The notes under the pieces were generated by a model. That model was not told the origin of the DNA, made no database searches, and saw only the letters and a list, made by a program, of their open reading frames with translations. A stretch of DNA of 64,000 nucleotides from Duganella sp. SG902 (GTDB lineage: Bacteria > Pseudomonadota > Gammaproteobacteria > Burkholderiales > Burkholderiaceae_D), in NCBI RefSeq assembly GCF_013376005.1, contig NZ_JABMJK010000007.1, positions 62,001 to 126,000 of the forward strand. Direction: 5' to 3'. The stretch's first letter is position 1. Each line of letters begins with the position of its first letter. The position numbers and the translations under genes were made by a program. This document shows positions 8,183 through 15,287 of this stretch, one piece after another.

Positions 8183-9718
8183 TTAATGCGTGGCCAGGGG
8201 GGCGTCCTTGTCCAGTGGCCGCAGGAAAACAACCAGCGGTAGCGTGCACATCACACCCACTGACAGTATCCAGAACAGGTCGATATAGGTCATGGTCAGC
8301 GCCTGCGCCTCGATGGTTCCGGACAGGGCGCGCAGCGCCTGCTCAGTTCCACCCATGACCTGCGCCTGGGCCGCGAGATGGTCGTGCAGGCCGGCGCCGT
8401 TGGCATTCAAGCTTTCCTCCAGCCGGCGGTTGTGCAGCCACATGCGCCTGTCCTGCACAGCGGCAATACCGGCCAGAGCCAGTGATCCGCCCAGGTTGCG
8501 GGCCGCGTTGAACAAACCCGCGGCGTCGCTCGCGTATTCGGAGGAGACCGACTGGATCGCGGCCTGGTTCAGGTACAGCATGGCGAAGATCGTGCCGACG
8601 CCCCGGATCAGTTGCGAGTACAGGAACTCCGGCCCCGCGGCTTGCGCGGTCAGGGACGTGTCCATGTATGCGCTCCCGCCCAGCAGCACCAGGCCGAAAG
8701 CGACCGCGACACGAATGTCGACGTAACGGATCAATAGCGGCACCAGGGGCATCAGCATCAGACTCGGTATCCCGGACCAAACCACCACGCCGCCCGACTG
8801 CTGGGCGTTGTAATTGGCGATATAGGCGAGGAATTGTGGAATGACGTAAGAAGTCCCGTAGATCACCATGCCCACCATGGTTCCCATGATGACCACAGCG
8901 CTGAATTGCCGGTCAAGCAGGATGCGCATGCGAATGACGGGGTGCCGGGCCGTGAATTGTCCCACCATCATCGTCATAAACCCTGCCAGGGATAGCGCCG
9001 TCAGCCAGAGGATGTGACGCGACGCGAACCATTGCTCCCGTTCGCCTTCTTCAAGCACGATCGTCAGACCGCCAAGAAAGGCGGCCAGTCCGACGATGCC
9101 GAGCCAGTCGGCCTGAATCAGCTGGTCCGCCTGCGGCTTGCGGTGCGGCAGGCCGATCCAGAGCAATGCCATCAGCGCGAGGCAGATCGGCACGTTGAGG
9201 AAGAAGGCGTAGTGCCAGCTCAGGTTCTCCGTCAGCCAGCCACCGATCACGGGGCCGATCACCGGACCGAGGATGGCGGTTGCGCCGAACATCGCGGTGC
9301 CTATCGGCTGCTGATCGCGCGGCAGCCGGGTGGCGATGATGGTTTGCGCAGTCGGAATCATGGCGCCGCCGGTCAGGCCCTGGCCAACGCGTCCAATCAC
9401 CATCATGGTCAGCGACGTTGACAGACCGCACAGCACGGAGAAGGCGGTGAACAACGCGGCCACCAGCAACAGGAAGGTGCGTAGCCCCAGCAGGCGCTCA
9501 AGCCAGCCGCACAGCGGAATGATGACGATTTCCGCCACCAGGTAGCCAGTGGCGATCCAGGTTCCTTCGGTGCCGCTGGCGCCGATCTCGCCCTGTATCG
9601 TCGGTAGCGACGAATTGACAATCGAGATGTCCAGGGTTGCCATCAGCGCGCCCAGCGTGCCCGCGGCAACGGCAAGCCAGGCGCCAGCGTCCGCGCGCGC
9701 GGCGGGAATGGTCCTCAC
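8183..9718 (-). CDS. emrB: DHA2-family MFS multidrug efflux transporter (EmrB-like)
   Basis: A 511-residue inner-membrane proton-coupled exporter with about 14 predicted transmembrane segments. Visible signatures are LDISIVNSSLPTIQGEIG near residue 29, GVGQGLTGGAMIPTAQ in the motif C region, and GPVIGPVIGGWLTENLSWHYAFFLNVP near 150, diagnostic of the DHA2/EmrB subfamily. The GTG start overlaps the stop of the adaptor gene by four bases (GTGA), showing translational coupling. The substrate is not readable; EmrB relatives export hydrophobic uncouplers, phenolics and antibiotics. The position downstream of a GH3 gene suggests a glycoside-derived aglycone as one possibility (inference). Confidence 0.93.
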   Translation of the reverse strand: MRTIPAARADAGAWLAVAAGTLGALMATLDISIVNSSLPTIQGEIGASGTEGTWIATGYLVAEIVIIPLCGWLERLLGLRTFLLLVAALFTAFSVLCGLSTSLTMMVIGRVGQGLTGGAMIPTAQTIIATRLPRDQQPIGTAMFGATAILGPVIGPVIGGWLTENLSWHYAFFLNVPICLALMALLWIGLPHRKPQADQLIQADWLGIVGLAAFLGGLTIVLEEGEREQWFASRHILWLTALSLAGFMTMMVGQFTARHPVIRMRILLDRQFSAVVIMGTMVGMVIYGTSYVIPQFLAYIANYNAQQSGGVVVWSGIPSLMLMPLVPLLIRYVDIRVAVAFGLVLLGGSAYMDTSLTAQAAGPEFLYSQLIRGVGTIFAMLYLNQAAIQSVSSEYASDAAGLFNAARNLGGSLALAGIAAVQDRRMWLHNRRLEESLNANGAGLHDHLAAQAQVMGGTEQALRALSGTIEAQALTMTYIDLFWILSVGVMCTLPLVVFLRPLDKDAPLATH

Positions 9719-10812
9719 TGGCGCGCTCCGGCCGTGGCGATCTCTACTTTCGCAGACAGGCCGGCCACCAGCACCTGGCGGGCGTTGGCATCGGCATCGA
9801 GCGCGATGCGCACCGGGACGCGCTGCACGATTTTGGTGAAATTGCCGGTGGCATTTTGCGGTGGCAGCAGCGAAAACTGTGCGCCAGTGCCCGGGGCGAT
9901 ACTGTCGACATGCCCGTGGAAGCGCTGATCGGGCAGGGCGTCGATGGTGATCTCAGCGCTCTGGCCAACGCGCATGCGGCGCATTTGCGTTTCCTTGAAA
10001 TTCGCGACGATGTACAGGTTATCCGATGGCACCAGCGTCATCAGGCGCGTACCTTGCTGAACGAACTGGCCTTGGCGCACGGTTCGGTCGCCGATGCGGC
10101 CGGCGATACCGGCGACCAGCGTGGTCGATTCAAGATTGATGTTGGCCGCCTTGAGCTGCGCCTCGGCGCTGCCCGCCTGCGCCTCGGCCTGGCGTACCTG
10201 TGCGCGCAGCGACGCGATGCGCTTCTCCGCATTGGCCAGCGCCGCCCGGTGGATACCCACCTGCTGCGCACTTTGCTGCGCCTGGTTGCGTCGCGTGGCC
10301 AGTTGTTCGGATGTTTCCGCGCCGATCGCCACCAGCGGTGCGTAGCGGTTCGCCTCGGCGGCGGCAAAGGCGGCGCTGGTTTGCGCGGTCTGCAGTTGGA
10401 TGCGGGCCTGTTCGACTGCCGACACCTGCTCGTCGATCTGGGCGCGCACCGCATCCGCGTTGGCGTGGGCGATGGCGATTTGCGCCTTGTACTGCTCAGC
10501 TTGGGCGCGATAGTCACGCGGATCAATCCGCACCAGCGGCTGACCGGCGCTGACTGGCTGGTTATCCTTGACCAGCACCTCCAGCACGTAGCCGCTGAGT
10601 TTGGGGGCGATGGTGACGCCGTCGGTTTGCAAGTAGGCGTCGTTCGTTTCTTCGTGGTAGCGGCCGACTTGCAAGTGGTAGGCCAGCCAGCCGGCGCCGA
10701 CGAGTGCCGCGACGGCGCCGGCCGCGACCAGGCGGTGGCGGCTGCTGCCGGGCGGTTCCGGCTTAGATGGCGTGCCGGTCGCGGGGGCGGAGATGGGAAT
10801 AGGCTCGTTCAT
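9715..10812 (-). CDS. emrA: HlyD/EmrA-type membrane fusion protein
   Basis: Periplasmic adaptor of the MFS pump, 365 residues. It has one N-terminal membrane anchor (AAGAVAALVGAGWLAYHL near residue 30), a biotinyl-lipoyl half (YLQTDGVTIAPKLSGYVLEVLVKDNQPVSAGQ split around the coil), a long alpha-helical hairpin (residues about 100-215, Gln/Ala rich), then AGRIGDRTVRQGQFVQQGT and the beta-barrel with GQSAEITIDALPDQRFHGHVDSIAPGTGAQFSLLPPQNATGNFTKIVQRVPVRI in pieces typical of EmrA. It is 23 bp downstream of the GH3 stop, which favours one transcript with that hydrolase. Confidence 0.93.
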   Translation of the reverse strand: MNEPIPISAPATGTPSKPEPPGSSRHRLVAAGAVAALVGAGWLAYHLQVGRYHEETNDAYLQTDGVTIAPKLSGYVLEVLVKDNQPVSAGQPLVRIDPRDYRAQAEQYKAQIAIAHANADAVRAQIDEQVSAVEQARIQLQTAQTSAAFAAAEANRYAPLVAIGAETSEQLATRRNQAQQSAQQVGIHRAALANAEKRIASLRAQVRQAEAQAGSAEAQLKAANINLESTTLVAGIAGRIGDRTVRQGQFVQQGTRLMTLVPSDNLYIVANFKETQMRRMRVGQSAEITIDALPDQRFHGHVDSIAPGTGAQFSLLPPQNATGNFTKIVQRVPVRIALDADANARQVLVAGLSAKVEIATAGARQ

Positions 10813-10835
10813 TGAAATCTTTCATGCGTCGGTGG

Positions 10836-13178
10836 TTATTGCTGCTGGAAAGTGGCGCTCAGCGCCGCCTGGGCATCGGTGCCTACCCATACGTCGAAGG
10901 TGCTGGCTTCGTTGACCTGGCTGTGCGTGGCGGAGCTCCAATAGCTGAGTTCCTCAGGCCCCAGCGTGAAACGTACCGTCTTTCTCTCCGCAGGGCGCAG
11001 GGTGACGCGTTCGAAGCCTTTCAGTTCGCGCGCCGGCCGCGAGGCGCTACCATGGCGTTGATGGATGTACAACTGGACCACCTGATCGGCCGTCACCGCC
11101 CCCGTGTTTTCAACGACGACGCTCGCCGCGAGCGATTCGCCGGCGAGCAACGTCGGTTTGCTCAGCCGTAAGTCCGTCACCGCAAACGTTGAATAGCTCA
11201 GGCCGTATCCGAACGGGAACAGCGGGCTGCTGGGTTCATTCCAGTAGCGGCGATCCTGTTCGGATGGGTCCTGGGTCAGGTTGTGGCCATAGTACAGGGG
11301 GATCTGGCCGACATTGCGTGGCCACGTGAAAGGCAGTTTGCCGCCGGGGCTGGCGTCGCCGAACAACAGGTTGGCGGCAGCGGCGCCGCCTTGCGCGCCG
11401 GGATACCAGAGTTCCAGGATCGCCGGCACGTGTGTGTTGGCCCATGCGAGGTCCAGCGGACGGCCGTTCATCAGCAACAGCACCACGGGCTTCCCCAGGG
11501 CGACCACGCGCTCCATCAGCCGCTGCTGTTCGCCTGGCAGCGCCAAGGTGGAACGCGAGGCCGATTCGCCGATCATGTCCTGCTTTTCGCCCAGCGCGAG
11601 TATCACCACATCGGCATTGTTCGCCAGGGCCAGGGCATGGTCGAATTCTCCGGCCGCGCGAGCGGCATCCCAGGTCGGTGCGTCTTTTTCCTTGAAAATC
11701 GATTCAAACGGCGAGGGCGCGTCCCGTTTGAGCTGGACGCCCGCTGCGACAGCGAGGGCAGCGCTGTCGCCTAGTTTTGCACGTAGCCCCTCGGCCACTG
11801 TGACCGTGTCTTTCGGATCGTGGGCGAAGACCCATGGCCCCAGGATATCCTGGCGCGCGTGGGCCATGGGGCCGATGAGGGCGATGCGGCGGTGGATCGA
11901 CCGATCGAGCGGCAGCAGCGCGCCCTCGTTGCGCAGCAGCACCGCCGACCGTTCGGCAGCGATACGGGCTTCCTCCTGGTGCGCGGGCGCTTGCGCGGCG
12001 ATCTCGCGCGCCTTGGCCGGGTCGCTGTAAGGGTGATCGAACAGTCCCAGTTGAATTTTGGTGGCAAGGATCGGGCGAACGGCCGCGTCGATCTCCGGTA
12101 CGCTGATAGCCCCTTTGTCCACCGCCGCGCGCAGGTGCGTATAGGCGTTGACGTAACTGGCCATCTCCATGTTGACACCCGCCTTGAAGGCACGCACGGC
12201 CGCGTCCCGTTTGTCGCTGGCAAAGCCATGGGATACCAGGTCATTCACGGCGTTGTTGTCGCTGACGACGAAACCGCCATAGCCCCACAGGCCGCGCAGC
12301 ACGTCGCGCAGCAACCAGCGATTGCCGGTGGCGGGAACATCGTTCAAGTCCATGTAAGCGCTCATGACCGAGCCCACGCCGGCCTTTACCGCCGCCCGGA
12401 ACGGCGGCAGATAAACATTGTGCAGCTGGGCCTGCGACAGGTTTGCGGCATCGTGATCTCGGCCGCCCTCGCTGGCGCCATAACCGGCGAAGTGCTTGAC
12501 GGTCGCTAGCAGCCGGTCCGGCGTTCCGAGGCGCGGCCCCTGTGTGCCACGCACCTGCGCGGTCGCCATGGCGGCGTTCAGATAGGCATCTTCGCCAGCG
12601 CCTTCCACGATGCGGCCCCAGCGCGGATCGCGCGCGATGTCAACCATGGGCGCGAAGGTCCAGGCGATGCCGTCGGCGCGCGCCTCGCTGGCGGCAATCG
12701 CCGATACGCGTTCGACCATGCCGCGATCCCAGGAGGCGGCCAGCCCGATCGGCACCGGGAAGATGGTTTTGTGACCGTGCACCACATCGCTGCCAAACAG
12801 CAGCGGGATACCCCAGCGTGATCCCTCCACGGCCAGATGTTGCAGGCGGTTGATTTCCACCGGATCTGCCACGAATAACACCGACCCCAGCTTTCCATCG
12901 CGCACCATGCCGTCCAGCTTGGACGATCGCCGGAACTGGAATAACTGATTCAGCTGGCCTAGTTTTTCATCGAGGCTCATCTTGCGCAGAAGGGCATCCG
13001 TGCGCGCCAGCGTGGCGGGCGAGAAGATGGCCGGCGCTGCCGGTTTGCGCGCCGGCGCAGCCGCCGATGCGGACATTGTGATCGTGAGGTATGCACAGGC
13101 CATGACGGCGCAGGTTGCCCGCATCGGCGGGCGGGGGGAGCGGGCGCGGACCTGCGTGAAAACGCGGTGAGTTGACAT
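10836..13178 (-). CDS. GH3 beta-glucosidase (BglX-like), first gene of efflux-linked operon
   Basis: A 780-residue GH3 enzyme of the BglX type. An N-terminal signal region (TCAVMACAYLTITMSASAAA) precedes the barrel: MSLDEKLGQLNQ near residue 69, GSDVVHGHKTIFP near 127, RDPRWGRIVEGAGED near 180, KHFAGYGA near 225, and VVSDNNAV with the nucleophile Asp near 300. The sandwich and the fibronectin-III-like tail (SLAASVVVENTG, ELKGFERVTL) follow. The start at 13178 has only a weak ribosome site; an internal ATG at 13124 is possible and would shorten the leader. The gene lies 23 bp upstream of emrA in the same direction, an unusual pairing of a glucosidase with an exporter. No good promoter facing it was found at the dyad near 13476. 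Confidence 0.92.
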   Translation of the reverse strand: MSTHRVFTQVRARSPRPPMRATCAVMACAYLTITMSASAAAPARKPAAPAIFSPATLARTDALLRKMSLDEKLGQLNQLFQFRRSSKLDGMVRDGKLGSVLFVADPVEINRLQHLAVEGSRWGIPLLFGSDVVHGHKTIFPVPIGLAASWDRGMVERVSAIAASEARADGIAWTFAPMVDIARDPRWGRIVEGAGEDAYLNAAMATAQVRGTQGPRLGTPDRLLATVKHFAGYGASEGGRDHDAANLSQAQLHNVYLPPFRAAVKAGVGSVMSAYMDLNDVPATGNRWLLRDVLRGLWGYGGFVVSDNNAVNDLVSHGFASDKRDAAVRAFKAGVNMEMASYVNAYTHLRAAVDKGAISVPEIDAAVRPILATKIQLGLFDHPYSDPAKAREIAAQAPAHQEEARIAAERSAVLLRNEGALLPLDRSIHRRIALIGPMAHARQDILGPWVFAHDPKDTVTVAEGLRAKLGDSAALAVAAGVQLKRDAPSPFESIFKEKDAPTWDAARAAGEFDHALALANNADVVILALGEKQDMIGESASRSTLALPGEQQRLMERVVALGKPVVLLLMNGRPLDLAWANTHVPAILELWYPGAQGGAAAANLLFGDASPGGKLPFTWPRNVGQIPLYYGHNLTQDPSEQDRRYWNEPSSPLFPFGYGLSYSTFAVTDLRLSKPTLLAGESLAASVVVENTGAVTADQVVQLYIHQRHGSASRPARELKGFERVTLRPAERKTVRFTLGPEELSYWSSATHSQVNEASTFDVWVGTDAQAALSATFQQQ

Positions 13179-13546
13179 GAGAGATCTTTTTGCAGCTGAG
13201 ACGCGCTAGCTTCGCATGGTTGGGGATGGGGCGCATCCTCCACTCAGACTAGCTGCCGCCGGGATGGGGTGCCACCATGTCTGCCGCCACAGGCGGTAAA
13301 CGGCGGCGAGCAGGCGGATGGCCGCGGCGCGCGACCGCTGAAGCCAGATCAGGAAGACCGGCGGGTCAATGGAGGCGGCAAGATTTTCGGGACGGGGCCG
13401 GAAGCATCTCGCGGCGTGAGCGGACCGAGCGACTGGCTCGTCAGTTGCCGCGCGTCGGCGCCGCCACATCGTCCGTTCAGACGGTCCCCTGCCCCGCGTT
13501 GCAGGCCATACTTGGGCTCGAACGTACAATCATGTGGGAAGAAAAA
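13179..13546. other. Divergent intergenic region between GH3 and GH43-like genes
   Basis: This 370-bp stretch separates two divergent genes. It contains regulatory site A near its right end. The frame of the right-hand gene is open back to 13277, but that extension is Arg-rich with no ribosome site and runs across the operator and promoter, so it is non-coding. Nothing else was recognised. Confidence 0.6.
13467..13512 (+). promoter_or_regulatory. Regulatory dyad site A and promoter of the GH43-like gene
   Basis: The 19-mer CATCGTCCGTTCAGACGGT (13467-13485) contains the dyad CGTC-N6-GACG centred at 13476.5. A -10-like CATACT lies at 13507-13512, starting 30.5 bp from the centre, so the dyad would be centred near -42.5 with no good -35 box. 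This is a typical activator geometry. The same 19-mer and the same CATACT at the same distance occur at 58281-58326. GGCGCCG lies 10 bases upstream, as at site B. Confidence 0.7.
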
Positions 13547-15253
13547 ATGTTTGAAACCAAAAAAACCATCTTGGCCGTCAGTCTGGGGCTGGCCATTGCA
13601 TCGGCCCCCTGGCCCCCGGCGCTGGCGCTGGACCGTTTTGCCACGTATGCCAATCCCGTTGACCTGCCGTATCGCTACCAGTTCCGCTCCCTGCGGGAGG
13701 CTGCCGATCCGACCGTGGTGCGGTTCAAGGACCACTACTGGCTGTTTGCCTCGCATTCAAAAGGGTATTGGTGGTCGTATGATCTGCTCACGTGGGAATT
13801 CGTCGAGCCGACCGGCTTCCCTGTCAATCGCTATGCGCCGACCGCCGTGACCATCGCAGGACGGCTGTACATGACGGCAAGCGAGAACACGCCAGATGTC
13901 TGGGGCACGGACGACCCGTTGGCGGGCGCCTGGATCAAGGCAGCCGACATCCGGCCAGGTTACAACGACCCCTGCCTGTTCCTCGATGACGATGGCCGGC
14001 TCTACATGTACGAAGGGCTGAGCGGTACCGATGTCCTGCGGGTGCACGAGCTGGACCCGGTTACATTCCAGCCCTTGCGCAAGTCCGACGTGCCCGCTTC
14101 ACGGGACAAGGCGCATCGTGGCTGGGAAGTCGTCGGCGACCATAACGAGATCGAAAGCGCGCAGAGTTTCATCGAGGGCTCGTGGATGACGAAATACCGG
14201 GGAAAGTACTATCTGCAGTACGCCTCGCCAGGAACGGAATATAAGACCTACGCCGATGGCGTGCTGACCGCCAGCTCTCCGATGGGGCCGTTTACATATC
14301 AGCCCTACAGTCCGTTCTCGTTCAAGCCGACCGGCTTTGCCGCCGGCGCGGGCCACAGCAGCACGTTTCAGGGAAAGGACGGCCAATGGTGGCATATCGG
14401 CACCATGACGATTTCGCAGCGATTCAAGTTCGAACGGCGCCTTGGCCTGTTCCCTGCCGGATTTTCCAAGGACGGCGCGCTGATGACCGATACCTATCTG
14501 GGCGATTATCCGCGCTACGTCGGCGGCAAGCGAGAGTTAACCGGCTGGATGCTGCTGTCGCGGCGCAAGCCCGTGACCGTGTCGTCGGCCCTGGAAGGGT
14601 ATCCGGCGGAGAATGCGGCCGACGAGGACATCCGCACATGGTGGTCGGCGCAGACCGGTGACGCGACGGAATGGCTGCAGATGGACCTCGGCGGGATCAA
14701 GGCCGTCGAGGCGGTGCAACTCAACTTCGCCGATCAGGATAGCGCCGGTCGCGGTATCAGCCGTGACGGGTACCGCTATGTGCTGGAGGGCTCGGTCGAC
14801 GGCAATAGCTGGCGCACGCTGATCGACCAGTCGTCGGGCGGGCGCGACGCGCCGCACGATTACCGCGTGCTGGCGAAGGCGGTGTTGGCGCGCCACATCC
14901 GGGTCAAAAATGTCCATACACCGGACAACGGTAAGTTTTCCTTGTACGACTTGCGGGTGTTCGGCCATGGGCAGGGGGCGCGGCCTGCGGCGGTGGGGGC
15001 GGTGACGGCGGCGCGTCAGCGGGACGACGCGCGGCGCGCCTCGATCTCCTGGAAACCGGCCAGCAATGCCGATTTCTACATCGTGCGGCTCGGCGTACGC
15101 CCTGATCTGATGAACCAGAATTTCCAGGTTTATGATGGGGCATCAATGGTCACTGTTGGCAGCCTGAACAGCGGGAACAAGTATTACGTGGCGGTCGACG
15201 CCGTTAATGAACAAGGCATCACCAAGGGAAAGACGCGCCTGCTGCTGCCTTGA
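13547..15253 (+). CDS. GH43-like secreted glycosidase with discoidin domain
   Basis: A 568-residue exported enzyme. The signal peptide is ILAVSLGLAIASAPWPPALA. A five-bladed beta-propeller of the GH43/117 type follows: REAADPTVVRFKDHYWLFAS near residue 40 with the probable catalytic base Asp, NDPCLFLDDDGRLYMYEG near 140, and a His-containing blade AGHSSTFQGKDGQWWHIGT near 267. Residues about 340-465 form an F5/8 type C (discoidin) carbohydrate-binding domain (ENAADEDIRTWWSA, DLGGIKAVEAVQLNF, ARHIRVKN), and the last 85 residues look fibronectin-III-like (ASISWKPASNADFYIVRLG). ATG 13547 has GGGAAG 5 bases upstream; ATG 13532 is an in-frame alternative. The linkage cut (arabinosyl, xylosyl or galactosyl) is not resolvable here. 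Confidence 0.85.
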   Translation: MFETKKTILAVSLGLAIASAPWPPALALDRFATYANPVDLPYRYQFRSLREAADPTVVRFKDHYWLFASHSKGYWWSYDLLTWEFVEPTGFPVNRYAPTAVTIAGRLYMTASENTPDVWGTDDPLAGAWIKAADIRPGYNDPCLFLDDDGRLYMYEGLSGTDVLRVHELDPVTFQPLRKSDVPASRDKAHRGWEVVGDHNEIESAQSFIEGSWMTKYRGKYYLQYASPGTEYKTYADGVLTASSPMGPFTYQPYSPFSFKPTGFAAGAGHSSTFQGKDGQWWHIGTMTISQRFKFERRLGLFPAGFSKDGALMTDTYLGDYPRYVGGKRELTGWMLLSRRKPVTVSSALEGYPAENAADEDIRTWWSAQTGDATEWLQMDLGGIKAVEAVQLNFADQDSAGRGISRDGYRYVLEGSVDGNSWRTLIDQSSGGRDAPHDYRVLAKAVLARHIRVKNVHTPDNGKFSLYDLRVFGHGQGARPAAVGAVTAARQRDDARRASISWKPASNADFYIVRLGVRPDLMNQNFQVYDGASMVTVGSLNSGNKYYVAVDAVNEQGITKGKTRLLLP

Positions 15254-15260
15254 GCGAAAA

Positions 15261-15283
15261 GCGCCGGCACAAGCTGCCGGCGC
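15261..15283. terminator. Hairpin between convergent GH43-like and GH106 genes
   Basis: A perfect 9-bp stem GCGCCGGCA/TGCCGGCGC with a 5-base loop lies between the two convergent stop codons. On the minus strand it is followed by CTTTTCG, giving a reasonable intrinsic terminator for the GH106 gene; on the plus strand the following CTGTTTA is weaker. It probably serves both directions. Confidence 0.75.
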
Positions 15284-15287
15284 CTGT

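Noticed and set aside
13277-13546. Extended N-terminus for the GH43-like protein
   Set aside because: The extension is Arg-rich, runs across the regulatory dyad and -10 box, and the signal peptide begins at 13547.
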